From Sphingobium scionense (GTDB taxonomy: Bacteria > Pseudomonadota > Alphaproteobacteria > Sphingomonadales > Sphingomonadaceae), in contig NZ_JACIEU010000015.1 in NCBI RefSeq assembly GCF_014197035.1, positions 62,001 to 126,000 on the forward strand: DNA of 64,000 nt, given 5' to 3'. Below, in pieces: positions 52,058-63,308 of the stretch. A program made the position numbers and the translations under genes. Under the pieces are notes generated by a model. It was not told where the DNA came from, did not search any database, and saw only the letters and a list, made by a program, of their open reading frames with translations. The stretch's first letter is position 1; every line of letters starts with the position of its first letter.

Positions 52058-53654
52058 TCAATTCGAGGCCTTTTGCAGCTTTTCCGTCGTCTTCGAAAGA
52101 TCGAACGATGGCGCGATCTGCAATGGCGGATGATCGATCAGCGACTTCACGTGTGCGCCCAGCAAATCCTGGATCGGCCCCATAAGCCACTGCTTACGTT
52201 CAGTGCCGTAAGTCTGGTCGGTGACGGTGTCGAATGTCTCATACGGATCGAAGTGAAGGTTGATAGCCATCGGAAATTTCAGTTCTTTCCATGGATCGAA
52301 AAAGCCTTCCGACGTTGCGAAATGCATCTTCCACTTGTCCAGACGAACTGCTCTGATATCGCTGCCTTCATAATAGATATAATCTTTACGGTTGGAATGG
52401 TCGGACTTGCCTTCCCACCAGTCGAGGTTGTTGACCCCGTCGATTACCTGGTTCTTTTCCTTCAGCACGCGTGCGGCAGCATCGGGAACACCGGCGGCGG
52501 CGGCAAGGGTGGTGAACACGTCCATGTTCGCCTGAATGCCTTGCTTCACCTGACCGCCGGGTATGTGTCCTGGCCACCAGGCGATGAACGGTACGCGGAC
52601 GCCACCCTCATAGGTGGTCATCTTCTCGCCCCGGAACGGGGTCGTACCACCATGGATGCGGGCATTGTGCGACGGGCCGTTATCGGTCGACCAGATGACG
52701 ATGGTGTTGTCGAGCGCGCCCATGGCCTTCAGCCGTTCGAGCAGCGCGCCGACTTGCTTGTCATGCTCGATCATGCCCGATCCATAGATATCGTCGGCCA
52801 TTGTCGCATCCTGTGCCAGATAGCGGTTTTCGTCGCTAAGATGCTGGAACAGGTGCATGCGGCTGGGGTTGAGCCAGACGAACCAGGGCTTTCCGGCCGC
52901 TTTCGCGCGGTTCACGAAATCGAGGCTCGCATCTATGAAAGTTGCGTCGATCGTTTTCATCCGCTCAATCGTCAGCGGGCCAGTGTCCTGGATTTTTTGT
53001 TTGCCCACAACGCCAAAGCGTGGATCGATGGTCTTGTCGTCCACATTGGTGGACCAACTGTGCAGCACCCCCCGCGGCCCATATTTGGCCTTGAACGCCG
53101 GATCTTTCGGATAATCCCGCTGCTCGGGCGTTTCTTCGGCATTCAGATGATAAAGGTTACCGAAAAACTCGTCGAATCCATGCATGGTGGGCAGGGCGGA
53201 ATTATTGTCGCCAAGATGATTCTTGCCGAATTGACCTGTGGCATAGCCCCGTCCCTTCAACACTTCGGCCAGGCTAGGCGACCCGGCCTGCAATCCGAGC
53301 GGCGACCCGGGAAGCCCGACCGACGTCATTCCGGATCGGATATTGGCCGGTGATCAGCGATGCACGACCGGCCGTGGAGGATGGCTGGGCATAATGTTCG
53401 GTGAACATTGCCCCTTCCTTGGCCAGCCGGTCGATATTGGGCGTGGTATAGCCCATCACCCCCTGACCATAAGCGCTGACATTGCTCCAGCCGACATCGT
53501 CGGGATAGATGATGAGAATATTGGGCGGAGCGGTTGGCGTTTGTGTCGTCCGGACGTCTGACTGAGCCGCGACCGGCGCAGTCCATAGCGCGAGCGCTGC
53601 GGTCCCCAGGGCCAGCCTGTTCAAATCAGATTTCAATGAAGTCAGCAAGACCAT
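52058..53654 (-). pseudogene. Secreted Ser-type arylsulfatase, frame disrupted near 53,330
   Basis: Two adjacent frames together make one sulfatase of about 530 residues. The N-terminal frame has a signal peptide ([17 protein letters not shown]...AAQ), the metal-site motif [12 protein letters not shown] and the active-site [14 protein letters not shown], with Ser93 at the formylglycine position (codon 53376-53378). After GQYPIR the frame shifts and sequence resumes as [40 protein letters not shown]. The expected link is a few bases longer; the pattern fits a five-base loss near 53330-53336. It may be a true pseudogene or a sequencing error. The maturase gene downstream is intact. Confidence 0.85.
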
Positions 53655-53914
53655 GGCCACCCTCCGTGGTGCAGAAATATACCTGCGTGACGAGAGCCGT
53701 AGCTCCGACAGACTGGGGCAGATGAACGCGAACGCCGATGCCTGGTCAATCGGGAAAAACCCGGACCGCAAGCAGGGAAGCCGCTCGGGCCAACGCGATT
53801 TTTTTCCATAAATCGATAAGTTTACTCGACGCCTATCCGACGATTTCGCCCACGATGCCTCCACAGGCGGGCCTCGCCTTTCCCTCGCTCGCTACACCTC
53901 CTACATCTCACCCG

Positions 53915-56326
53915 ATGCCGCCCGCTCTTCCCTCCATCCTTGGCCACTGGTTCGCCTCGCGCGGCTGGCGGGTGCGGCGGCATCAGAGTGACATGCTCAC
54001 GGCGGCGCAGCGGGGGGAGCATGCGCTGCTGGTGGCGCCGACCGGGGCGGGCAAGACGCTGGCTGGCTTCCTGCCGACGCTGGCCGACCTGATTGCGAAC
54101 CCCGCCGACGGGCTGCATACCCTCTATGTCTCGCCATTGAAGGCGCTGGCGGTCGATGTGCGGCGCAACCTGCTGACGCCGATCGAGGAGATGGGGCTAC
54201 CGATCCGGGTGGAAACCCGCACCGGCGATACCCCGTCGGATCGCAAGGCGCGGCAGCGGGTGCGGCCGCCTCAGATATTGCTGACCACACCCGAATCCCT
54301 GTCGCTGCTGCTGAGCTATCCCGATGCGGCGCTGCTGTTCGAGCATCTGCGCACCGTCATCGTCGATGAGGTCCATGCCTTTGCCACGCAGAAGCGCGGC
54401 GACCTGCTCAATCTGTCGATGGCGCGGTTGCAGGCGATCAATCCGACGCTGCGCCGGGTGGCCCTGTCGGCGACGGTGGCCGATGTCGATGCCTATCGCG
54501 CCTGGTTGGCGCCCGATGGCGATATCGATGCGGTGACGCCGGTGCTGGGGGAGGCGGGGGCGGAGCCCGATGTCACCATCCTGATTCCGGAGGGGCGGGT
54601 GCCCTGGTCCGGCCATTCGGGCAAATATGCCGCGAGCCAGGTGATGGCGGAGATATCGGCACGGCAGACGACCCTGGTCTTCTGCAACACGCGCGGCCTG
54701 GCCGAACTCATCTTCCAGGAGCTGTGGTCGGCCAATGACGCGAACCTGCCGATCGCCATCCATCATGGCAGCCTGTCGATCGAGGCGCGGCGCAAGGTCG
54801 AATCGGCGATGGCGGCGGGGAAACTGCGCGCGCTGGTGGCGACGGCGTCGCTCGACCTCGGCGTCGACTGGGGCAATGTCGACTGCGTGATCCAGATGGG
54901 CGCGCCCAAGGGCAGTTCGCGCCTGCTCCAGCGCATCGGCCGCGCCAATCACCGGCTCGACATGGCGTCGGAGGCGATATTGATCCCCGGCAATCGCTTC
55001 GAATATCTGGAGGCGCGCGCGGCACTGGACGCGGTCGAGGCGGGCGAGCGGGACGCCGATGATTTCCGCCCCGGCGCGCTCGACGTGCTGGCCCAGCATG
55101 TGATGGCGATCGCCTGTGCCGGGCCGTTCCGCGAGGAGGAATTGCTGGCGGAGGTCCGATCCGCCACCCCCTATAGCGCGCTGACCGACGAGGGCTTTGC
55201 CCATGTGCTGCATTTCATCGAGGGCGGCGGCTATGCGCTGCGCGCCTATGACCGGTTCAAGCGGCTGGTGCGAGAGCCCGACGGCACATGGCGGGTGTCG
55301 CATCCGAAGTTCATCCAGCAGCACCGGATGAACGCCGGCATCATCGTCGATCAGCCCGCGCTGGCGGTGCGTTTCGCCAATGGGCGCAAGCTCGGCACGG
55401 TGGAGGAGGGCTTTGCCGCCACCCTGCGGCCGGGCGACAGCTTCTTCTTCTCCGGCATGGCGCTGGAGGTGGTGCGGATGGACACCAGCGACCTGGTGGT
55501 CCGCGCGACGAGCAAGAGTGCGCGGATCCCGAGTTGGGGCGGCACCCGCATGGCGATGTCGACCCGGCTGGCCGACCGGGTGCGCCATTTCCTGGCCGAA
55601 CCCGAAGCCTGGCACCGCTTCCCCGATGATGTGCGCGAATGGCTGGAGGTGCAGCGGACCCGCTCCGCCCTGCCGCAGCCGGGGCAGCTCTTGGTCGAAA
55701 CCTTCCCGCATGAGGGGCGCCATTATATGGTCTGCTACAGTTTCGAGGGCTGGAACGCGCACCAGTCGCTCGGCATGTTGCTGACCCGGCGGATGGACGC
55801 GCAGGGGTTGATGCCGCTGGGCTTCGTATCGAACGATTATGCGCTGGCGGTCTATGGCCTCAAACCCGTGACCGATCCGCAGAGCCTGTTTTCCGCCGAC
55901 ATTCTCGACCATGAATTTGTCGAATGGGTCGAACAGTCGAGCCTGCTGAAGCGCGCGTTCCGCGATGTCGCCGTGATCTCCGGCCTGATCGAGCGGCAGC
56001 ATCCCGGCAAGCGCAAGACCGGGCGGCAGGTCACTTTCTCTACCGACCTCATCTATGACGTGCTGCGCAAATATCAGCCCGACCATTTGCTGCTGAAGGC
56101 TGCCTGGGCGGATGCGCGGGCACGGATGACCGATGTCGGGCGGCTGGGTGACCTGATCGACCGGGCGGCGTCGACCATGCTGCATGTGCCGCTCGACCGG
56201 GTCAGCCCGCTCGCCGTGCCGCTGCTGATCCTGATCGGCCGCGAACAGGTGGCCCAGCGCGATGCCGAGGACGCGCTGCTGATCGAGGCGGAGGCGCTGG
56301 TGGCCGAAGCTATGCGCGCGGATTGA
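53915..56326 (+). CDS. Ligase-associated DNA damage response DEXH-box helicase (Lhr-like)
   Basis: 803-aa superfamily 2 helicase of the Lhr branch. Walker A APTGAGKT (about residues 38-45), DEVHAFATQKRGD (DEVH box), SATVADVDAYRAW, and motif VI QRIGRANHR (about 337-345) are present, followed by the Lhr winged-helix and C-terminal domain. In other bacteria it forms a set with an exonuclease, an ATP-dependent ligase and PdeM; here pdeM is at 12.8 kb and the other two are not seen. Start uncertain: ATG 53915 gives the usual N-terminus, ATG 53855 or 53738 adds unconserved residues. Confidence 0.92.
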   Translation: MPPALPSILGHWFASRGWRVRRHQSDMLTAAQRGEHALLVAPTGAGKTLAGFLPTLADLIANPADGLHTLYVSPLKALAVDVRRNLLTPIEEMGLPIRVETRTGDTPSDRKARQRVRPPQILLTTPESLSLLLSYPDAALLFEHLRTVIVDEVHAFATQKRGDLLNLSMARLQAINPTLRRVALSATVADVDAYRAWLAPDGDIDAVTPVLGEAGAEPDVTILIPEGRVPWSGHSGKYAASQVMAEISARQTTLVFCNTRGLAELIFQELWSANDANLPIAIHHGSLSIEARRKVESAMAAGKLRALVATASLDLGVDWGNVDCVIQMGAPKGSSRLLQRIGRANHRLDMASEAILIPGNRFEYLEARAALDAVEAGERDADDFRPGALDVLAQHVMAIACAGPFREEELLAEVRSATPYSALTDEGFAHVLHFIEGGGYALRAYDRFKRLVREPDGTWRVSHPKFIQQHRMNAGIIVDQPALAVRFANGRKLGTVEEGFAATLRPGDSFFFSGMALEVVRMDTSDLVVRATSKSARIPSWGGTRMAMSTRLADRVRHFLAEPEAWHRFPDDVREWLEVQRTRSALPQPGQLLVETFPHEGRHYMVCYSFEGWNAHQSLGMLLTRRMDAQGLMPLGFVSNDYALAVYGLKPVTDPQSLFSADILDHEFVEWVEQSSLLKRAFRDVAVISGLIERQHPGKRKTGRQVTFSTDLIYDVLRKYQPDHLLLKAAWADARARMTDVGRLGDLIDRAASTMLHVPLDRVSPLAVPLLILIGREQVAQRDAEDALLIEAEALVAEAMRAD

Positions 56327-56355
56327 GGGCGGCATTCGCCGTCACCCTCTACCGC

Positions 56356-56383
56356 CGTCATCCCAGCGAAGGCTGGGATCCCA
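56356..56383. repeat. REP-like palindrome shared with other sphingomonad/alphaproteobacterial intergenic DNA
   Basis: ATCCCAGC (56360-56367) and GCTGGGAT (56372-56379) form a perfect stem around GAAG, within CGTCATCCCAGCGAAGG. It resembles a dispersed palindromic repeat seen widely in alphaproteobacteria (recalled, not searched). It supplies the stop and last codons of the PfpI gene. Confidence 0.6.
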
Positions 56384-57137
56384 CTTCTCTTTTACCGTGG
56401 GCCAACCCGTTCAGTTTCGCAAAGGGATCGTCGCTCGCATCCTCCTGCCAGCGATATTCGGTCCGATTGGCGACCCAGCGGGCCATCTCCTTGCCATAGA
56501 GCTTGGCGATCAGGCCGAGCGCCATGTCCGTCCCCGCCGAAATGCCGGAGGAGGAGATATACTTGCCATCCTCCACCCAGCGGGCATGGGGGATCCAGGC
56601 GACCTTGGCTCCCTGCGCCGTCGCCCAGGCCCAGGCCATCTTGTTGCTGGTCGCCTTCACCCCGTCGATCAGCCCGGTCTTCGCCAGCAGGCCCGAACCG
56701 GTGCAGATCGTCGCGACCTGCGGCGTATCCTGCGCCAATGTGCGGACGGCGGCGAGGAAGTCGGGATTGTTCACTTCCCGCCGTGTGCCGAGGCCACCGG
56801 GGATCATGACGATGTCGAGCCTGGGCGCATCGACAAAGCCATGGTCGGCGATCGTCTGCGGCCCGGCGGCGCTGCGCACCGGCCCGGCCTTGTCGGCGAT
56901 CATGACAATCTCGACCCGGTCCTTCAGCATGCCGAACATTTCCAGCGGGCCGAACACATCGAGCAGTTCGAACCCCTCGAACAGCACCATGCCGAGCTTC
57001 TTCTTGGGGCCACTTGGCGGCACCGGCGGCTGCACGGAAAGTTGCGCCGAGGCAGTCGTGCCGGTCGCGGCGAGCGCGATTCCGGCGGTCAGGAGAAAGT
57101 TGCGCCGCGCAACATCGGCTTTTGGCTGGTCGCTCAT
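56358..57137 (-). CDS. DJ-1/PfpI family protein with twin-arginine-type signal
   Basis: 259 aa. The N-terminus VARRNFLLTAGIALAATGTTASA looks like a Tat signal peptide. The DJ-1/PfpI domain follows: LGMVLFEGFELLDVFGPLEMF, then ATICTGSGLLAKTGLI with the conserved nucleophile-elbow Cys. This is the isonitrile hydratase/ThiJ-like group; export is unusual for it but recurs in proteobacteria. GGAGAA precedes ATG 57137. The last seven residues (GSQPSLG) are encoded by a genome repeat. Confidence 0.88.
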   Translation of the reverse strand: MSDQPKADVARRNFLLTAGIALAATGTTASAQLSVQPPVPPSGPKKKLGMVLFEGFELLDVFGPLEMFGMLKDRVEIVMIADKAGPVRSAAGPQTIADHGFVDAPRLDIVMIPGGLGTRREVNNPDFLAAVRTLAQDTPQVATICTGSGLLAKTGLIDGVKATSNKMAWAWATAQGAKVAWIPHARWVEDGKYISSSGISAGTDMALGLIAKLYGKEMARWVANRTEYRWQEDASDDPFAKLNGLAHGKREVGSQPSLG

Positions 57138-57189
57138 CGTCACATTCTCCCTGTTTGCCGGGTTAGACGAGCGATGGCGGCGATCCCGC

Positions 57190-57708
57190 CTATTCGCCGC
57201 CATCCTTGTCGCCGCCACAGCCTTTCAGCACGCCTTCGCCGAAGGAAAGTTGCACCCGGTCGGACCAGATGGCGTCGCTCATCCCGTCGCTGCACGGCCC
57301 TTCGGTGACAGTCATGGCAAAGCCATCGCCCATGAAGCGGATGGCACGGGGATCGTCGGTGCGGCTGACATGATAGCGCAGCGGGCGATGATCGGGCCGT
57401 TGCAGCGTCGCGACCGATCCATTGACCATCACCGCCCAGAAAGGCTCGGTGCCGATCGCGCGATACTCCTCGCGTGGAGGCGGGGCGGCAGCTGTTTCAC
57501 GGGAAACAGTGGCGGGTGCCGGTTGCGCGACCGGAGCCGGGGCCGGTTCGGGCGCGGCACTCTCATTGGCGACGATCGCCTGGTTGAGTGCCGGCGTGGC
57601 GTTGGCGATCACATTGTCGGTGCGATTGTCGACTCGGTTCGGCGGCACGGGATCGCCCGAGCAGGCGGTGAGGGCCATTAGCCCTGTCACCATCGCCGTC
57701 ATCTTCAT
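57190..57708 (-). CDS. COG3650-like lipoprotein
   Basis: 172-aa predicted lipoprotein: MKMTAMVTGLMALTACSG has a lipobox (LTAC). A Pro/Ala-rich spacer (about residues 45-85) leads to a domain with RAIGTEPFWAVMVNG and YHVSRTDDPRAIRFMGDGFAMTVTEGPCSDGMSDA. This fits the COG3650 predicted membrane/lipoprotein family, function unknown. ATG overlaps the tag stop by four bases. A parS-like sequence lies at SRET. Confidence 0.75.
   Translation of the reverse strand: MKMTAMVTGLMALTACSGDPVPPNRVDNRTDNVIANATPALNQAIVANESAAPEPAPAPVAQPAPATVSRETAAAPPPREEYRAIGTEPFWAVMVNGSVATLQRPDHRPLRYHVSRTDDPRAIRFMGDGFAMTVTEGPCSDGMSDAIWSDRVQLSFGEGVLKGCGGDKDGGE
57494..57507. promoter_or_regulatory. parS-like site in the lipoprotein gene
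   Basis: GTTTCACGGGAAAC matches the parS palindrome at 13 of 14 positions (one core mismatch). It is read as VSRET in the lipoprotein spacer, 22 kb from the par cluster. Confidence 0.45.
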
Positions 57709-58262
57709 GGGCCGACCCGCCGGAAACAATGGGCCGCATGATCGTCGACCATGCCGATCGCCTGCATCCAGGCATAGACGATGGTCGGCCCGACGAACTT
57801 GAAGCCGCGTTTCTTGAGATCCTTGGAAATCGCCTCCGACAAGGCGGTCTGGGTCGGGAAGGTCTTGCCGTCGCCGATGATCGGCCCGTCGGGCGCGAAG
57901 GACCAGACATAGGCGGCGAAATCCTCGCCGCGATCGCGCATCGCGCCATAGATTTGCGCGCCCTTGATCGTCGCCTCGATCTTGGCGCGGGCGCGGACGA
58001 TGCCGGGATCGGCCATCAGCCGTTCGACATCGTCGGGACCAAAGGCCGCGACCTTGTCCGGATCGAAGCCGGCAAAGGCGGCGCGAAATCCCTCGCGCTT
58101 GCGCAATATGGTGATCCAGCTGAGCCCCGCCTGGAACCCCTCCAGCATCAGCATTTCCCACAGCATGCGCGGGTCATGCTGGGGCACGCCCCACTCCGCG
58201 TCGTGATAATCCCGGTAGAGCGGGTCTGGTCCCAACCAGCTGCAGCGCGGCAGATCGGTCAT
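57705..58262 (-). CDS. tag: DNA-3-methyladenine glycosylase I
   Basis: Base-excision enzyme removing 3-methyladenine. RCSWLGPDPLYRDYHDAEWG near the N-terminus (Cys and His zinc ligands), WITILRKREGFRAAFAGFD, and DDHAAHCFRR at the C-terminus (further His and Cys ligands) mark the Tag family. ATG 58260-58262 gives 185 aa. The downstream lipoprotein gene begins inside its 3' end. Confidence 0.95.
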   Translation of the reverse strand: MTDLPRCSWLGPDPLYRDYHDAEWGVPQHDPRMLWEMLMLEGFQAGLSWITILRKREGFRAAFAGFDPDKVAAFGPDDVERLMADPGIVRARAKIEATIKGAQIYGAMRDRGEDFAAYVWSFAPDGPIIGDGKTFPTQTALSEAISKDLKKRGFKFVGPTIVYAWMQAIGMVDDHAAHCFRRVGP

Positions 58263-58301
58263 ATGTTTTGGGTGCGCCTGACGGCGCACGGAGCCGCACC
58301 G

Positions 58302-58366
58302 GCCCGCACCCCCTCCCGGCCGCCAAAGAGATTATCCTGATTGGGTGGCCGGGTGGGGGTGCGGGC
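58302..58366. repeat. Long inverted repeat between gyrB and tag
   Basis: 58302-58321 and 58347-58366 form 20-bp inverted arms with 19 matches (GCCCGCACCCCC... / ...GGGGGTGCGGGC) around a 25-base loop. It is 17 bp after the gyrB stop, the likely gyrB terminator, but without T-run. Confidence 0.75.
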
Positions 58367-58382
58367 TGGCGCAGTCATCCTA

Positions 58383-60920
<2,538 letters not shown>

Positions 60921-60975
60921 CTAAAGCGAAACATGGCGTCTTCCACCCGGCTTTGCGGCGGTCTATCAGGCGCTC

Positions 60976-61455
60976 ATGCGTATCGTGCCGATCCTTGCCC
61001 TGCTGCTGCTTTCCGCCTGCTCGCGCAGCAGCGAAGTGGCTGATGAATTGCCCAACAGCTCGCTGGCCGGCGCACCGCGCGACGCGATGCCGGAAACCCG
61101 GATGGAGGCGACCTTGGCCCGGCCGGTGACGATTGGCGAGGATGGTCCCCGGCTCGACGCCTGCGGCGCGATGGGACAGGCGACCCGGGTCGGTCCGCAG
61201 GGGCTTAGCGTCCGCACCGCGCCCTTTGCCGAGGCGAAGGTGCTGGCACAGTTGGCGGAAGGTGCGCGGATCCATGTTTGCACCCGCAGCATCGATCAGC
61301 AATGGCTGGGCGTGGTGATCCCGCCGCCAACGGCCGAAGGGGCCGCACCGACCGATTGCGGCGTGCGCGAACCGGTCGACCGCAAACGGGCCTATGCCGG
61401 CCCCTGCGTCAGCGGCTGGGTCGCCAGCGCCTATGTTCGACTGGTGGCGGGTTAG
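60976..61455 (+). CDS. Lipoprotein with bacterial SH3-like domain
   Basis: 159 aa. Lipobox LLLLSAC ends the signal peptide at about residue 15. An SH3b-like fold is suggested by GLSVRTAPFAEAKVLAQLAEGARIHVCTRSIDQQWLGVVI and the late GWVASAYVRLV. Two Cys pairs may form disulfides. Function is unknown; SH3b proteins usually bind peptidoglycan. Divergent from gyrB, convergent by four bases with the DUF1993 gene. Confidence 0.78.
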   Translation: MRIVPILALLLLSACSRSSEVADELPNSSLAGAPRDAMPETRMEATLARPVTIGEDGPRLDACGAMGQATRVGPQGLSVRTAPFAEAKVLAQLAEGARIHVCTRSIDQQWLGVVIPPPTAEGAAPTDCGVREPVDRKRAYAGPCVSGWVASAYVRLVAG

Positions 61456-61958
61456 AGCCCGCCCAGATAGTCCAGCTTGCCCAGTGGCACGCCGGCCTGG
61501 CGCAGCAGCGCATAGGCGGTGGTCAGGTGGAAATAGAAATTGGGCAGCGAGAAGGTCAGCACATGGCTGCGCCCGGTAGAGGAAAATTCGCCGCGCGAAG
61601 TCTTGAGGAGGACGGTCGCCTCCTCGCGCCCGTCGATCTTCTCGCGCGGCACCGATTCCAGGAAGGCGATGGTGCGCGCGATGCGATCCTGCAGGTCAGC
61701 GAACGTCTCTTCCGTGTCGGGCAGGGGGAAGGGTTCCAGCTCGCCGATGCGGATGATGGCGCCCTTGGCACTGTCGGTGGCGAGCTGCACCTGCGCGGTC
61801 AGCGGGCGCATATCCTCGATCAGGCGGGCGCCGGTCAGCGTGGCGGGATCGATCCCCTGTTCGGCGGCATAAGCCGCGCCCTTTTCGAGCAGGGTGGACA
61901 GAACGCGCAGGCCACGCAGGAAGGCCGGGACGGTCAGGTCGTAGAGTTCGGTCGCCAC
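61452..61958 (-). CDS. DUF1993 family protein
   Basis: 168-aa soluble helical protein (DinB-like four-helix fold family). YDLTVPAFLRGLRVLSTLLEKGAAYA at the N-terminus, EDMRPLTAQVQLATDSAKGA and the C-terminal FSLPNFYFHLTTAYALLRQAGVPLGKLDYLGG are family marks. Role unknown. It lies 16 bp after the beta-propeller gene on the same strand. Confidence 0.88.
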   Translation of the reverse strand: MATELYDLTVPAFLRGLRVLSTLLEKGAAYAAEQGIDPATLTGARLIEDMRPLTAQVQLATDSAKGAIIRIGELEPFPLPDTEETFADLQDRIARTIAFLESVPREKIDGREEATVLLKTSRGEFSSTGRSHVLTFSLPNFYFHLTTAYALLRQAGVPLGKLDYLGGL

Positions 61959-61974
61959 GTTACGGGGATTCCCT

Positions 61975-63168
61975 TCATTCGATGCCGGTGAAGACCAGCT
62001 TCTGCACGCGGCGGCCGGTATTCACCTCGGTCGCATAGATATTGCCGGCGCTGTCGGTATCAATGCTGTGCAGCCAGGTGAATTGCCCAGCCTGGCGTCC
62101 GATCCGGCCGAAGGCGCCAAGGATGGTATGCGTCTTGCGCTCCAGAACCCAGATGCGGCCGTTCATCATGTCGGCGACATAGAGATAGGTCTGTTCCGGA
62201 TCGGGCGAGAAGGCGATGTCGGTGACGGTGTGCGTGCCGCCGGTTTCCGGCGCGATCGCCAGGTCGCGCACGAAGGTCAGGCCGCCATCCTTCTCGCGCT
62301 TGAACAGCTGCGCGCGGTTGTTGTTGCGGTCGCAGACATAGAGATGGCCGTCCCGTGTCGGCACTACGCAATGGACGATGCTGTTGAAGATGGCGGACTT
62401 GGGATCGGCGACCCGGCTAGGATCGACGGCATGGCTCTGGTCGAACGTGCCTTGCAGCACCGGTCCGCTGGGCGGCTTGCCATAGGCGCCCCAGCGGCCC
62501 TTATAGGCGTTGCTCCTGTCGTCGAAGCCGATCACCCGGCGGTTCACATAGCCGTCGGAAATCAACACCATGCCGTCCGAATGATTGACGTCGGACGGAT
62601 TGCCCAGCTGATCGGTCGCATCATTGCCGCCGGTCTTCTCGCGCCGGCCGAAGCGGCGGATATATTTTCCTTCCGGCGTATAGTTCATGACGACATGGTC
62701 GCCCTTGCCATTGCCGCCGAACCAGACGCTGCCGCTCTTGTCGATGAAGATGCCGTGCAGGCTGGCGGGCCATTGGTTGACGCCGTCGACCGTGGGCGCG
62801 CTGTCGGCGCCGCCCCAGCCGCCCAGATAGCGGCCATCCTTGGCGAAGCGCACCACTGGCGGCGCGGGCTTGCAGCAGGCGGCGATGGCGGGCGATTCGG
62901 AAAGGCCGGTGTCGGTCGCGGTCAGGCTGTGCGGGCGATGCACGACCCAGACCGAATCGTCCGGGCCGACCGCGACGCCGCTGACCTGCCCCAGCAGCAG
63001 GTCATCGGGCATAGCCGGCCATGCGGCATCCACCTTGAAGCGCGGCATTTTGGTGCCGGCAGGCGCAATCTGTTCGAAGGCGAGGGGGGCGAGCGCCTGC
63101 TCCGGTGACGCGGCTAAGGCGGCAACGGCGAAGGGCAGGGCAAAAGCAGCGGCGAGGAAGGCGCGCAT
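61975..63168 (-). CDS. NHL-repeat beta-propeller protein, exported
   Basis: 397 aa. Signal peptide MRAFLAAAFALPFAVAALAA, then NHL-type blades: QVSGVAVGPDDSVWVVHRP, LHGIFIDKSGSVWFGGNG, THTVTDIAFSPDPEQTYLYVADMMNGRIWVLERK, WLHSIDTDSAGNIYATEVNTGRRVQK. The fold resembles peptidyl-alpha-hydroxyglycine alpha-amidating lyase-like and 6-bladed propellers; no enzyme activity can be assigned. ATG 63166-63168. Co-directional with the DUF1993 gene. Confidence 0.85.
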   Translation of the reverse strand: MRAFLAAAFALPFAVAALAASPEQALAPLAFEQIAPAGTKMPRFKVDAAWPAMPDDLLLGQVSGVAVGPDDSVWVVHRPHSLTATDTGLSESPAIAACCKPAPPVVRFAKDGRYLGGWGGADSAPTVDGVNQWPASLHGIFIDKSGSVWFGGNGKGDHVVMNYTPEGKYIRRFGRREKTGGNDATDQLGNPSDVNHSDGMVLISDGYVNRRVIGFDDRSNAYKGRWGAYGKPPSGPVLQGTFDQSHAVDPSRVADPKSAIFNSIVHCVVPTRDGHLYVCDRNNNRAQLFKREKDGGLTFVRDLAIAPETGGTHTVTDIAFSPDPEQTYLYVADMMNGRIWVLERKTHTILGAFGRIGRQAGQFTWLHSIDTDSAGNIYATEVNTGRRVQKLVFTGIE

Positions 63169-63254
63169 CGGCGGGGACTCCTTGATCGTCGGGGAAGGGG
63201 TGAGCGGGATCATGCCCGACTGCCCGGTCCGGTCAAGGAAGATGCAACGCATTT

Positions 63255-63297
63255 TCAATAGGAAAAGGACCGGCCGACGGGTTTTTGTCGGCCGGTC
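63255..63297 (-). terminator. Terminator after the YczE-like gene
   Basis: Perfect 11-bp stem GACCGGCCGAC / GTCGGCCGGTC. Read on the minus strand it is followed by CCTTTTCC. It lies just beyond the YczE-type stop at 63309. Confidence 0.8.
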
Positions 63298-63308
63298 AGG
63301 GGGCAAGT

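Noticed and set aside
54197..56335. 712-codon frame opposite the Lhr-like helicase
   Set aside because: Antisense shadow of a gene with a full helicase motif set.
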